Source: Roseiarcus sp963813555 | GTDB lineage: Bacteria > Pseudomonadota > Alphaproteobacteria > Rhizobiales > Beijerinckiaceae | NCBI GenBank assembly: GCA_963813555.1 | Contig: CAWEZX010000010.1 | Location: 372,001 to 436,000 of the forward strand | Reading direction: 5' to 3' | Length of the DNA: 64,000 nucleotides | In this document: piece by piece, positions 17,401-26,039 of the stretch | Numbering within the stretch: the stretch's first letter is position 1 | Layout of the letters: each line of letters begins with the position of its first letter | Translations under genes and position numbers: made by a program | The notes under the pieces: generated by a model | The model's input: the letters and a program-made list of their open reading frames with translations, nothing else | What the model was told of the DNA's origin: nothing | The model's database searches: none

Positions 17401-18288
17401 ATGGCGGTGAGCAGCATGACCGGATTTGCCCGCGCCGCCGGAAGCAGCGGCCCGTGGCGTTGGGCGTTCGAGCTTAAAAGCGTCAACGCCAAGGGCCTCG
17501 ACCTCCGCTTGCGCATGCCCGCGCCCTTCGATCGGGTTGAAACAGAAGCCCGCGCCAGGCTGGTCAAGGCGCTGGCGCGCGGGACCTGCTTCGGCGCGCT
17601 CATCGCCCAGCGCGAGGGCATGGGCGTCGAAGCGCGAATCGACCGGGCCGCGCTCGAATCGATCGCCGCCGCAGCACGCGAGGCGGCCGCCAAGACCGGC
17701 CTCGCGCCGCCGACCATGGACGGCCTCTTGACCTTGCGCGGGGTGGTGGAGACGGTCGAGGCGGCCGATGACGAGGCGTCGACCGTCGCGGCCTGCGCGG
17801 GTGCGCTTGCCAGCGTCGATGAAGCGGTCGCCGCGCTCGTCGCCGCGCGCCGGACGGAGGGGGAGGCGCTGGCGGCGCTGCTCAGCGAAAGGCTCAAGGC
17901 CATCGCGGCGCTGGTCGAAGCCGCCGACGCCAATCCGGCGCGGCGGCCCGAAGCCGTGCGCGACCGGCTCGCGGAGAGCGTTCAGGCGCTGATGGGGTCG
18001 TCGCGCGGCCTCGACGAAAACCGCCTTTACCAAGAGGCGATCCTGCTCGCGGCGAAATCGGACATTCGCGAGGAGCTCGACCGGCTCAAGACCCATGTCG
18101 GAGCAGCGCTGGCCCTCATCAACGAGGGCGGGCCAATCGGCCGCCGGCTCGATTTCCTCGCCCAGGAGCTGGCGCGCGAAGCGAGCACCCTCTGCGCCAA
18201 GGCCAATCACGTGAGCCTGACGGCGCAGGGGCTTGAACTCAGAGCGCAAATCGAGCAATTCCGCGAGCAGGTGCAGAACGTCGAGTGA
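17401..18288 (+). CDS. yicC: YicC-family endoribonuclease-like protein
   Basis: Protein of 295 residues from the ATG at 17401. The N-terminal block SMTGFARAAG and the C-terminal DUF1732 block (GPIGRRLDFLAQELAREAST, then LCAKANHVSLTAQGLELRAQ) define the YicC family. Escherichia coli YicC has been linked to RNA degradation. The stop overlaps the GTG start of gmk, and yicC-gmk is a conserved pair in many bacteria. The longer frame upstream of 17401 lacks family sequence, so I reject it. Confidence 0.92.
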   Translation: MAVSSMTGFARAAGSSGPWRWAFELKSVNAKGLDLRLRMPAPFDRVETEARARLVKALARGTCFGALIAQREGMGVEARIDRAALESIAAAAREAAAKTGLAPPTMDGLLTLRGVVETVEAADDEASTVAACAGALASVDEAVAALVAARRTEGEALAALLSERLKAIAALVEAADANPARRPEAVRDRLAESVQALMGSSRGLDENRLYQEAILLAAKSDIREELDRLKTHVGAALALINEGGPIGRRLDFLAQELAREASTLCAKANHVSLTAQGLELRAQIEQFREQVQNVE

Positions 18289-18950
18289 GATTCGAAGCCA
18301 TGGCGGCGAGCCGGCGAGGCATGATCCTAATTCTCTCCTCGCCGTCGGGCGCGGGGAAGACGACGCTGACCCGGATGCTGATCGAGGACAGCGCGCTCGA
18401 CCTCACGCTCTCGGTGTCGGTGACAACGCGGGAGCGCCGTTCGTCCGAGGTCGACGGCATCCACTACCGCTTTTTACTCGACCGGCGCGAATTTGACCGC
18501 ATGAAAGCGGCGGGCGATCTGCTCGAATGGGCCGAGGTGCACGGCAACGCGTACGGGACCCCGAGGGCGCCTGTGGACGAGGTGCTGGCGCAAGGACGCG
18601 ACATGCTGCTCGACGTCGACTGGCAGGGTGCCAGCCAAGTGCGCGAGCGGTTGGGCGACGATGTCGTCAGCATCTTCGTCCTGCCGCCGTCGATGCGGGA
18701 ATTGCGCGCGCGCCTCGAGCGGCGGGCGGAGGATACGGCCTCCTCGATCGACGCGCGTTTCGAGAGCGCGAGGCGAGAGATCGAGCGCTGGCGCGATTAT
18801 CACTACGTGATCGTGAATGATGACCTCACGCGCGCCTATTGCGAAGTCAAGATGATCGTCAAGGCTGAACGGCGCCGTGCGAGGCGCATCCAAGCCGGCG
18901 TCGAGCGCTTGGTCGAGCGATTGATGGCCGAGCGAGCCAGATTGGGATAA
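18285..18950 (+). CDS. gmk: Guanylate kinase
   Basis: Guanylate kinase phosphorylates GMP to GDP with ATP. The P-loop is SSPSGAGKTT, followed by the GMP-binding block SVSVTTRERRSSEVDGIHYR and FLLDRREF, then LLDVDWQGASQVRE. The lid is in RAEDTASSIDARF, and YVIVNDDLTRAY precedes the C-terminal helices. The GTG at 18285 overlaps the yicC stop by four bases; an ATG at 18300 (MAASRRGMILILSSPSGAG) is an almost equally good start, and neither has a strong ribosome binding site. Length (221 or 216) is normal. It is translationally coupled to yicC. Confidence 0.95.
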   Translation: MRFEAMAASRRGMILILSSPSGAGKTTLTRMLIEDSALDLTLSVSVTTRERRSSEVDGIHYRFLLDRREFDRMKAAGDLLEWAEVHGNAYGTPRAPVDEVLAQGRDMLLDVDWQGASQVRERLGDDVVSIFVLPPSMRELRARLERRAEDTASSIDARFESARREIERWRDYHYVIVNDDLTRAYCEVKMIVKAERRRARRIQAGVERLVERLMAERARLG

Positions 18951-19177
18951 ATTAGTTTTATATCAATGTCTTGTAAAAGTAAGCTAATGCATTTTATTCA
19001 ACGTCTCAGCCGTATTCGCGCGATGGACGCGAAAACGCATAGCCCGCAGTAGGGAACTCGTCGCTTGGGCCCGCCGCCACGGCGAAAGTGCGGAACGCGC
19101 AAGCTGTCCGCAAAAGGTGTTGCCGACGTCGCTCGAATATGCAGCTATTGAGGTTGTGGGGCCGAAGGAGTGGAACA

Positions 19178-19726
19178 ATGAACACCTGGGCGCCTTCCAA
19201 GCGCGCTCGAAACGAACGCATTGAGGCCGAAGCCGAGGCGCTGATCCGCGATCTTGGCGATTGCGCTTATCAGGAGGCGCGCCGAAGGGAGCACGAGGCC
19301 AGTTCCGATGCGATTGCTGAGGATTGGGCTCTCGTTGCGCGAGCGATCGCGCGCAAGACGGGCAGCCGCGTCGGCCTCAATCTCTCGAGTCAGTTGGAGA
19401 TGAACACCTTCTTCGTGCTTGATCGCGAGCCGGGCGTGGCGCGCGGGGCTCGACCGCGTCCGGAACCACAAGCGGAGCTGGAACCGGTACGCCAACCGAA
19501 GCCTGCTGACGTTCCCACGCCGCAACCGTTCCGGATCCAGTTTATGGGCGCAGGAACCGATTCCGGACCGTCCATTTTGCGGGAAGACGAGATCCGCGCT
19601 TCCGACGTCTCCGCCGCAATCATCGCCGCCGCGATCGCCGCGTGGCCGCCCAAGACGACCGCCCTGCGCATCCTCGATCGCGAAGGCCACGAGGTCTTCG
19701 GCCGACAGAAGGCTGCCGGCCGATAG
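19178..19726 (+). CDS. Hypothetical protein
   Basis: Protein of 182 residues. The ATG at 19178 follows GAAGGAG. The N-terminal helix is highly charged (SKRARNERIEAEAEALIRDL, then a helical DCAYQEARRREHEASSDAIA). A proline-rich linker at about 88-115 follows. The C-terminal part (SAAIIAAAIAAWPPKTTALR, then ILDREGHEVFGRQ) resembles short rhizobial proteins of unknown function that end in a strand-turn-strand unit. There is no signal peptide or membrane segment. The stop lies 13 bp from the convergent cyclase gene. Function unknown. Confidence 0.55.
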   Translation: MNTWAPSKRARNERIEAEAEALIRDLGDCAYQEARRREHEASSDAIAEDWALVARAIARKTGSRVGLNLSSQLEMNTFFVLDREPGVARGARPRPEPQAELEPVRQPKPADVPTPQPFRIQFMGAGTDSGPSILREDEIRASDVSAAIIAAAIAAWPPKTTALRILDREGHEVFGRQKAAGR

Positions 19727-19739
19727 GACCTACGGCCCC

Positions 19740-21173
19740 TCACTCCGCCGCGGCGGCCTGCTCGCGTTCGCGAACCTCGAAGATCTCGAACTCGTTGCTC
19801 AGTCCCCGAAGCTGAGAAGACCGTGGGGTCGTTCGGTAGCTTGCTTCGCTGAGCACGCGGGCCACGTCGGAGCTTTCGATGATCGGCTTGGTCGCCAGGA
19901 TCGCGGTCGGGTCGGCCAGTTCATTCACACGAGAGGCGATGTTGACCGTCTGGCCGAAATAGTCCTGCCGGTCGTCAAGCATGACGGCGAGGCACGGACC
20001 CGAATGCAGCCCGATATTGAGCGCCAGGTCCTCGCCGCCGCGCGTCTGGTTGATCTCGCGCATCGCCTCGCGCATCCGCATCGCCGCGCGCAGCGCCCGG
20101 TCGGGCGTGGGGAAAGTCGCCATCACCGCATCGCCGATGGTCTTGACCACCGCGCCGCCCTCGGCGGAGACCGCCTCAAGCAGCGCGCCGAAGTGACTGC
20201 GCACGAGATCGAAAGCGGCGAGGTCGCCGATCCGGTCGTAGAGCGCAGTCGAGCCTCTGAGGTCGGTGAACAGGATCGTGAGGCTGGTGATCTTGAACCG
20301 CTGCTCGGGATCGAACGTCCCGCTGCGATAGAGATCGCGGAACGCCTGGTTCGTGAGCAGGCGGGTCGCGGTCAGGTACGGCAGATGATGGCCGGTCAGC
20401 TTGTCCATCTCCTCGCTGTGCAGCCAGATCCCCGGCATCGTCCGCCGTGCGGCCTTGTTCTCGAACGAGATGCGCGCCGGACCCGGCTGGATTTTGAGCG
20501 TGCCGTTGTGGGCATGCGCGTCAGCGAAGACGAGCGACAGGTTGCGGCGCTCCCGAGTCTCCTCGCCGTCGACCTCAAGAAAGAGCGACGAGTGGGTCAC
20601 GGGGTCGAAGACGATCGCAAATCCCTTCGGCAGGGTGAGCGACATCGCCGCCTTTTCGCCTGCTCCGAGTTCCATGACGTCGAGCGTCACCCGCTCGATG
20701 GCGGTTTCAACATCCTCCGGCACGTCGTTGCTCGAACTCCAGAAAACCTGGCGCATGTATTCGGCGAAGGGCAGCGAATCCGGGTCATGCGCGGCGATGC
20801 GGCGAACGCTCTGGTTGACCGTGAACGTGACCTCGACCAACTTGTCGAGCGTCGGTTCGTAATCCGCCGCGCACAGCGAGCAATAATAGTGCGTGTGGGT
20901 GAGGGTCTTGAGCCCTGCGCCCGCCTCGAGCACGCCGCCGCATCCCGGGCACAGCATGTTCCACGACATATCGAACAGTCCAAGCCGCGCCGCATGAACA
21001 AAGCCGGCAATGGTCTCTTCCTCGTCGAGACCATGCGATTCAGCATAGGCGAGCGGATTGATGCGGTTGAGAAACCGATCCTGGTCGGTCTCGACCGATG
21101 CCTTCAGGGCCTCAACCACCTTTGCATCGGCGGTTTGCCGCAAAAGTCCAAATAAAGCTTGTGCGTCAGCCAT
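19740..21173 (-). CDS. Class III adenylate/guanylate cyclase with DUF5939 N-terminal domain
   Basis: Protein of 477 residues that makes a cyclic nucleotide second messenger. The C-terminal cyclase domain has the metal-binding Asp in ILFTDLRGSTALYDRIGD, the second metal Asp in VKTIGDAVMATF, and QDYFGQTVNIASRVNELAD near the end. The N-terminal 250 residues match DUF5939, with a zinc-type pair CPGC...CSLC and a middle domain containing FDPVTHSSLFLEVDGEETRE. No membrane segment is seen, so it is a cytoplasmic sensor-cyclase. I chose the ATG at 21173 because TTGAGGATCATT lies just before it. Signal and cognate effector are unknown. Confidence 0.88.
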   Translation of the reverse strand: MADAQALFGLLRQTADAKVVEALKASVETDQDRFLNRINPLAYAESHGLDEEETIAGFVHAARLGLFDMSWNMLCPGCGGVLEAGAGLKTLTHTHYYCSLCAADYEPTLDKLVEVTFTVNQSVRRIAAHDPDSLPFAEYMRQVFWSSSNDVPEDVETAIERVTLDVMELGAGEKAAMSLTLPKGFAIVFDPVTHSSLFLEVDGEETRERRNLSLVFADAHAHNGTLKIQPGPARISFENKAARRTMPGIWLHSEEMDKLTGHHLPYLTATRLLTNQAFRDLYRSGTFDPEQRFKITSLTILFTDLRGSTALYDRIGDLAAFDLVRSHFGALLEAVSAEGGAVVKTIGDAVMATFPTPDRALRAAMRMREAMREINQTRGGEDLALNIGLHSGPCLAVMLDDRQDYFGQTVNIASRVNELADPTAILATKPIIESSDVARVLSEASYRTTPRSSQLRGLSNEFEIFEVREREQAAAAE

Positions 21174-21277
21174 AATGATCCTCAAATCGTTTTCTATTAG
21201 GCCGCTCGCCGATCGGTCAGTCGGCCATGTCCATCCCTACGCTGCGCCTTGAAGCGCGATGAGCGAGTTTATGTTTA

Positions 21278-21318
21278 TGTAGTGTCGATGGGACCCTTTT
21301 TGTAGTGTCGATAGGATC
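21278..21318. repeat. Two tandem copies of an 18-bp sequence
   Basis: TGTAGTGTCGATGGGACC at 21278-21295 and TGTAGTGTCGATAGGATC at 21301-21318 differ at two positions and are separated by five bases (CTTTT). They lie in a 230-bp gap between the cyclase and citE genes. Closely spaced copies starting with TGT could be an IS21-type terminus left by a lost element, or a pair of protein-binding sites. I cannot decide between them. Confidence 0.5.
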
Positions 21319-21418
21319 TCTCACAGGCCGACATTCGGCGCGGTTTTGCGCGTCGCGGCGCTGCTGACCGGAAGTATTTTCACGGGTTATCGCGGCCGGC
21401 GCGCCCCGAAACTTGCGG

Positions 21419-22283
21419 TCAGATCGACGCCAGAATTTTGCGCGCCGCCTTGAGATGCGGAAGGTCGACCATCTTGCCGTCCACGCCCAGCGCGCCCGCG
21501 CCCGGATTGGCCTCGAACGCGGTGACGATCTTGCGCGCATGCGCGACCTCGGCGTCGGACGGCGCGTAAGCGCGATTGATCGGCCCGACCTGATCGGGAT
21601 GAATCGCGAGGCGCCCGACGAAGCCGTCGCGCCGAGAGCGCCGGCAATCCCGCTCAAGCCCCTCGGGATCGCGAAAATCCGCATAAATCGTGTCGATGGC
21701 CAGGACTTCGGCGGCTGAGGCCGCGAACAAGCACGCCGTCCGCGCGAACTCATAAGGAGCTGTCCAGGACCCATCGGGCTCCTTGTTGTCGGTCGCGCCG
21801 AGCGCCGCCGAGAGGTCCTCCGCGCCCCAGGTCAAGGCGATCAGCCGCGGATGCGCCGGCGCATACGAGCCAAGCGCGAACATCGCCTTGGCGGTTTCCG
21901 TGGCCACGGTCGCGAACTTCGCCGAGCCCCGCGCCATACCGGCCTTCGCCTCGAGCGCATCGAGATAGCAGCCGATGCGCTCGAGATCGGCTGCGCCGTT
22001 GACCTTGGGAATCAAGAGCGCATCGAGGCCAGGCTTCACGACTGCCGCAAGGTCGTCGAGCGTAAGACCGGTATCGAGCGCATTGACGCGCACGATGAAC
22101 GTCCAGGCCCGTTTCGCCTCGGGCTCGATCAGTCCGGCGACCTGAGAGCGGGCGTTGGCCTTCTCGGAGGGCGCGACAGAATCTTCGAGATCGAGAATGA
22201 GGGCGTCGGCCCCGCAATCCCTGGCGCGCGCGAATTTGCGTTCCGAGTTCGCCGGGAACGAACAAGAGCGAGCGCAGTCTCAT
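21419..22283 (-). pseudogene. CitE/HpcH-family lyase (malyl- or citramalyl-CoA lyase type), frameshifted
   Basis: From the ATG at 22283 the protein begins MRLRSLLFVPG, the usual start of HpcH/HpaI (CitE-like) aldolase-fold lyases that cleave malyl-CoA or citramalyl-CoA. After PG one extra G at about 22250 shifts the frame. The family sequence continues as NSERKFARARDCGADALILD, then LEDSVAP, and through FIVRVNALDTG, PKVNGAADLE, LTWGAEDLSAALGA and GFVGRLAIHPDQVGPIN to the stop at 21419. Removing one base restores about 287 residues, the normal length, with the Asp/Glu metal ligands and the phosphate-binding Arg present. The exact substrate cannot be read from sequence. Confidence 0.85.
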
Positions 22284-22416
22284 GTCACTTTCCGCGAACC
22301 CAGGCCGCTGTGCAATTGGGGCAGCGCCTCATGCTAAGCAAGAGCTTTAATGGTTGCATATACCGTATTGACAGCAAATGCATATTTGCGTGGCATATCG
22401 GCCGCGCCGCCCGCCT

Positions 22417-23754
22417 TCAGCCGGTCAGCTCCAGGATCGTCACGTGGCCTTGCTGAGCCGGCCAGGGACGGGCGACGATCCGCTCCCTGTTGAACTCGCC
22501 GATGATCGGCCGGTTTTCAAGCGCCGGCAGCCTCAGGTAGGTGCGCCAGACGTCGGGGACGCCATGGGGCACGTCGGCGGGCTCCTTACCGTCGAGCAGC
22601 ACGATGTCGCGCGGCAGGCCGAAATAGCCGCGCGGCCTATCCATTCGAACCACCGCCGCCGCGGCGTCGTCGTCTTTCGCCGGCGCCGCCGGCCTGAGGT
22701 CGAGCTGGGCGAACGAGCGAGGCAGGGGCGAGCGATAGATATGGGTGACCGGCGCGCCGGGCGCCGCGACCACGAACTCGAGCGCCGTGGTCGGATCGAA
22801 CGTCGCCGGCCCCCAGACGCCGTCGGCGCCAGTCGTCTTGCTCAGCGCGGCGGCGCCTTGCCGCTCGCCGGTGTCGGCGGCGACGCGATAGATGTCCACT
22901 TTCGCCCCCTCGACCGGCCGATTGGTCGGCGTGCCGGCGACGACGCCCGTCACCCGCCCGTTCAGGACGACTTCCGCCTCGGGCGCGATGGCGATGCGCG
23001 ACGGCTCGCGGCCGGTGATGAATCGGTAGATCTGGGCGAAGGCGACCGGGCTCAAAGCCGTCTCACGATGGTCCACCTCGCCGAGCAGGACATTCGTCGC
23101 GCCCTTGAGCTCCGGTCCGTCGGCGGTCACATTGAGCGCCATGCCCGGTTTGTGGAAGACAATCGCGCCGTCCGGCTGCGCATAGAGGTCGAAGCCGTTG
23201 CTGCGCAGCGTCATGAACGGCACGCCAGGCGTCACTTCGGTGGCGCCCGCATCGAGCTTCTTCAGGAACGGGCCGCGGCCGTTGTATTCGCTGCCAAGCA
23301 AAAAGTCGGTCGCCCAGACGCCGTGGTTGGGCGTGCCGCCGAGCGCGGCCTTTTCCACGCTTCCGGGATTGGCGGCGGCATATTCGCGCGTCGCGTAGCC
23401 GCCGCGCGAGAGCGCCACCATCGCCACTTTCGGCGCGCCAGTCTTGGCCTTGACATCGTCGATGAACGCCGTCAGCTCGCGCAACTGGTCTTCGGTCGAA
23501 GAGCGGTTGGCCTGGGCGACGGTATCGTCGTCGCGAGCCTGCGGATCGGTGAAACTGATCGCGAACAGCCGGTCTCGCGGATAGCCGTTGCTCTCGAAGC
23601 GCCAGGTCTGCGTCTCCCAGGTCGCGGCCAGATCGCTGTCGCCATGCACGAAGACGATTGGAACCGGCGGTTCATCCTGGGCGAAGGCGGATCGCCCGAG
23701 GCCAGCGAAGGCGAGGGCCGCGCTCCCTTGGAGCAAGCGGCGGCGGTTCAACAT
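22417..23754 (-). CDS. Tat-type secreted alpha/beta hydrolase with C-terminal beta domain
   Basis: Protein of 445 residues. The signal MLNRRRLLQGSAALAFAGLG has consecutive arginines typical of Tat substrates. A hydrolase domain follows: VPIVFVHGDSDLAATWETQT (oxyanion loop), VALSRGGYATREYAA (nucleophile Ser in LSRGG), and a His in GEVDHRETA. From about residue 290 a carboxypeptidase-regulatory or Ig-like domain appears (VVLNGRVTGVVAGTPTNRPV). This is the architecture of a periplasmic or extracellular lipase/esterase. The ATG at 23754 is used because it begins the signal. A partial copy of the 5' end and promoter lies at 24068-24318. Substrate unknown. Confidence 0.75.
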   Translation of the reverse strand: MLNRRRLLQGSAALAFAGLGRSAFAQDEPPVPIVFVHGDSDLAATWETQTWRFESNGYPRDRLFAISFTDPQARDDDTVAQANRSSTEDQLRELTAFIDDVKAKTGAPKVAMVALSRGGYATREYAAANPGSVEKAALGGTPNHGVWATDFLLGSEYNGRGPFLKKLDAGATEVTPGVPFMTLRSNGFDLYAQPDGAIVFHKPGMALNVTADGPELKGATNVLLGEVDHRETALSPVAFAQIYRFITGREPSRIAIAPEAEVVLNGRVTGVVAGTPTNRPVEGAKVDIYRVAADTGERQGAAALSKTTGADGVWGPATFDPTTALEFVVAAPGAPVTHIYRSPLPRSFAQLDLRPAAPAKDDDAAAAVVRMDRPRGYFGLPRDIVLLDGKEPADVPHGVPDVWRTYLRLPALENRPIIGEFNRERIVARPWPAQQGHVTILELTG

Positions 23755-23834
23755 TTGGGCGCTCTCCCGTTGATGTGATGTGTTTGGCCTTTGCCTTAAG
23801 GGGAGCTTACACAACCGAGGAGGCGCGGCAACGC

Positions 23835-24035
23835 TCAGCGCGAACGATTTCGCGCCAGCAGGGCCCGCTCGATAATGCGCCGGCCAAGCCGCTCGCCTTT
23901 ATACCCGAGATAACCGCCGACCAGCGCCGCTGGGATCAAAACCCACGGAGAAGACGAATAGATCGCGCATAGCCCCGCCAGGATCGCGGCGCCGGCCAAC
24001 GCCACCCAGGTCGTAAATTCGGACGAGCCCGTCAT
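23835..24035 (-). CDS. Small two-helix membrane protein
   Basis: Protein of 66 residues from the ATG at 24035, preceded by GGGAAGAGCG. Two hydrophobic segments (FTTWVALAGAAILAGLCAIY and SPWVLIPAALVGGYLGY) are joined by a short loop, and the C-terminus is basic (RRIIERALLARNRSR). It lies between the Tat-type hydrolase and the truncated duplicate of that hydrolase, on the same strand. Family unknown. Good coding character and a ribosome binding site support it as a real gene. Confidence 0.55.
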   Translation of the reverse strand: MTGSSEFTTWVALAGAAILAGLCAIYSSSPWVLIPAALVGGYLGYKGERLGRRIIERALLARNRSR

Positions 24036-24067
24036 CGCTCTTCCCTGTGGGTTCACGCGGGCTTTCT

Positions 24068-24244
24068 CGAGGATAGCCGTTGCTCTCGAACCGCCAGATC
24101 TGCGTCTCCCAAGTGGGCGCCCAGATCGCTGTCGGCACGCACGAACACGACCGGAACGGCCGGTTGCTCTTGGGCGAAGCCGGCCCGCCCGAAGCCTGCG
24201 AAGGCGAGGGTGCTCCCCTGGAGCAAGCGAGGGCGGTTCAGCAT
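24068..24244 (-). pseudogene. Truncated duplicate of the Tat-type hydrolase 5' end
   Basis: From the ATG at 24244 the sequence reads MLNRPRLLQGSTLAFAGFGR, then AGFAQEQPAVPVVFV, closely matching the signal peptide and first strand of the hydrolase at 22417-23754. A frame change follows, and the match resumes as TWETQIWRFESNGYPR before ending abruptly at about 24068. Only about 59 codons are left. The duplicated block also includes the upstream DNA to about 24318, matching 23755-23838. It is a dead copy from a local duplication. Confidence 0.8.
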
Positions 24245-24318
24245 CGGGCGTCCTCCCTTCGATGTGATGCGTTTGGCCTTGACAGAGCTTTACACGGCCG
24301 AAGACGCGCGGCAACGGT
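24068..24318. repeat. Diverged second copy of the 23576-23838 segment
   Basis: About 250 bp that repeat the start of the hydrolase gene and its promoter region in the same orientation, roughly 490 bp away. Shared landmarks are ATAGCCGTTGCTCTCGAA at the inner end, CTGGAGCAAGC-type sequence in the middle, and GATGTGATGYGTTTGGCCTT in the upstream region. Several substitutions and small indels show the duplication is not recent. Confidence 0.75.
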
Positions 24319-24713
24319 CCGATCTGCAGGCGGATTGTAACACAGCGCCGAGCCTGAACCCGCGGGAGAGGGAGAACGGTCAGGGGGAGGGCAAACAAAC
24401 GGAACAACGCGGCGGAGTGACCCTCTCTCCGCGCGGGAGAGGGTTTGGGTGGAGGTTTGGGCGCCGGTTCGAGGCTTCGGCCGAGCGGGTCTTTGACGGG
24501 CGGCTCGTCCGCCTTCCCGCGGCCTTGGAGGCTTCAAGGAACAATGTGACCATCGCAACCGTTTAATGTAAGTTGGCGAGAATTCCGATTCCGGCTCACA
24601 ACCTTGCGCGCGCCTGCGCGCCGAACCCATCCCGGCGCCGCATTCGGAGCACGACACGCGTCGGGCGTGAACAAGGTGTCGCGAGGGCCTGTGTGAGAAG
24701 AGGCTCTTTGACC
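24319..24713. other. Intergenic region with a palindromic element
   Basis: About 395 bp without a supported gene between the duplicated hydrolase fragment and a membrane-protein gene. It holds a hairpin near 24421-24445 (ACCCTCTC paired with GAGAGGGT), similar in sequence type to the hairpin before carB. The last 150 bp should contain the promoter of the membrane protein. Confidence 0.45.
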
Positions 24714-25259
24714 ATGACGAGCGCGCGCACGTTTTCTCTGCTCACCTTGGCGACCGTCCTGAGCGGTTGGTTGGCCGGCGCCGCGCTCGAGCGGTCGGCG
24801 GTCGGCATACGGGTCTGGAGGACGTTGGGCGCGGAGTCATGGGCCCACTTCAGTCACGGCGCGGTTTTCGGAACGGGCCTTACGCTGGAAGCCGTTATCG
24901 GCGTCGCGGCGGCGGCGCTGATATTCGCCGCCGCGGTGAGCGCCACTTTCGACAGCAGCAGCGATCGAGCTACGCCGATCTCGCTGGTCGTTGCTGTTGT
25001 TTTCTCGCTGCTCGGGCTCATTTTCACCGCCAAAGCAATGAACCTCCTGCAGCTGCTTGCGGCGTGGCAGTCCCCGGCGGATTTGCGGTCCATATTCGAT
25101 GATTACTTGATTTGGGGCGTTGATTTTCGCGCTGCGACCGACGCCGTGGCGTTTGTCGCCGTTGTTTGGGCGCTCTTGGGTCTGCGCCTCGCCGAGACGC
25201 CAGCCCTGGGCGAGAAGGCCGCGAGCGCGGCCAGCCTAGCGCCGCCGAGAGCGCATTGA
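24714..25259 (+). CDS. Four-helix membrane protein of unknown function
   Basis: Protein of 181 residues from the ATG at 24714. It has four predicted membrane segments at about 7-24, 52-75, 84-106 and 140-158 (TFSLLTLATVLSGWLAG, TLEAVIGVAAAALIFAAAV, TPISLVVAVVFSLLGLIF, DAVAFVAVVWALLGLRL). Helix count and size are like DUF1772-type or small anthrone-oxygenase-like membrane proteins, but I do not see a diagnostic motif. The start is preceded by GAAGAGGCTCTTTGACC, with GAAGAGG as a distant ribosome binding site. It is a single gene, and its 3' side shares a terminator hairpin with the convergent PRC-barrel gene. Confidence 0.5.
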   Translation: MTSARTFSLLTLATVLSGWLAGAALERSAVGIRVWRTLGAESWAHFSHGAVFGTGLTLEAVIGVAAAALIFAAAVSATFDSSSDRATPISLVVAVVFSLLGLIFTAKAMNLLQLLAAWQSPADLRSIFDDYLIWGVDFRAATDAVAFVAVVWALLGLRLAETPALGEKAASAASLAPPRAH

Positions 25260-25323
25260 TCGCCCGATCGCAACGGCATTGAAGGGGGGCGAGGTCGCGG
25301 CGAGGTTGCGGAGGCCAAAAAAA

Positions 25324-25351
25324 CAAGGCGGCGGAGTGAGCCGCCGCCTTG
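25324..25351 (-). terminator. Rho-independent terminator (minus strand, possibly bidirectional)
   Basis: Perfect 11-bp stem CAAGGCGGCGG with a six-base loop. On the minus strand it is followed by TTTGTTTTTTT, a clear U-tract, so it ends transcription of the PRC-barrel gene. On the plus strand a shorter CTTTTG follows, so it may also stop the membrane-protein transcript. Confidence 0.85.
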
Positions 25352-25400
25352 CTTTTGTCATCAGGCGGATGCCCCCGATGGCGCACCACCGCTGAAAGCG

Positions 25401-25781
25401 TCAAAGCGGTCCCGGAATGCTCCAGTAGGGTCCGACGCCGTAGTAGTCGTGGAGCCTGCCTTCATAAGCCGGGTCGCCCCAGGCCGGTTCGGTCCCGACC
25501 GGGTAGGACGGGGCGTCCCGGAGCTGATTCTCGTCGAGTTCAACGACATATCCGCCGAATCTGGTGTCGTATCGCAGCAGCGACCAGGGAAGCGGATGAT
25601 AGCTGTTTCCGATTCCGAGGAATCCGCCAAACGACATGATCGCATAAGCGACCTGACCGGTCTGCTTGTCGATCATCACGTCGTGGACCGATCCCAGCCG
25701 ATCGCCTCCATTGTTGAAGACGTCCGTGCCCTGGACTTTATCGGCAGCGATAAGGGTCGATGTTTCGCGGACGGCGTCCAT
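25401..25781 (-). CDS. PRC-barrel domain protein
   Basis: Protein of 126 residues from the ATG at 25781, preceded by AAGGAGAATTCCTT. The PRC-barrel fold is shown by VQGTDVFNNGGDRLGSVHDV, then MIDKQTGQVAYAIMSFGGFL and LPWSLLRYDTRFGGYVVELD. The fold is shared with photosynthetic reaction-centre H subunits and RimM. Stand-alone rhizobial versions are common and often stress-induced; their role is unclear. A longer upstream frame (to 25973) lacks family sequence. A strong terminator follows at 25324-25351. Confidence 0.82.
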   Translation of the reverse strand: MDAVRETSTLIAADKVQGTDVFNNGGDRLGSVHDVMIDKQTGQVAYAIMSFGGFLGIGNSYHPLPWSLLRYDTRFGGYVVELDENQLRDAPSYPVGTEPAWGDPAYEGRLHDYYGVGPYWSIPGPL

Positions 25782-26039
25782 AAGGAATTCTCCTTGGCTG
25801 TTGTCCAAGGAGGAAACGCGGCGACGAGTTCGGAAGGTTCCGGGCGCCGAACGCCGCCCTCCCGCATCAATACGACCCGCCGCGCCGCTGAGCGGCGGAC
25901 TGATCGCAGCCAGCCATAGAGCGCCAAAAGCAGAACATTGGCCTGCGAAAGCAGGATTTTGACCGCGAACCATGGTCTATGGCCGCCATGCGCGGCCGCT
26001 CGCGCCGAGCGGAACGCCACCAACTTTGAGGGACAAGAA

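Noticed and set aside
22378..23778. A long plus-strand open frame opposite the Tat-type hydrolase
   Set aside because: Arginine- and histidine-rich translation without domain features; it is the antisense shadow of the hydrolase gene.
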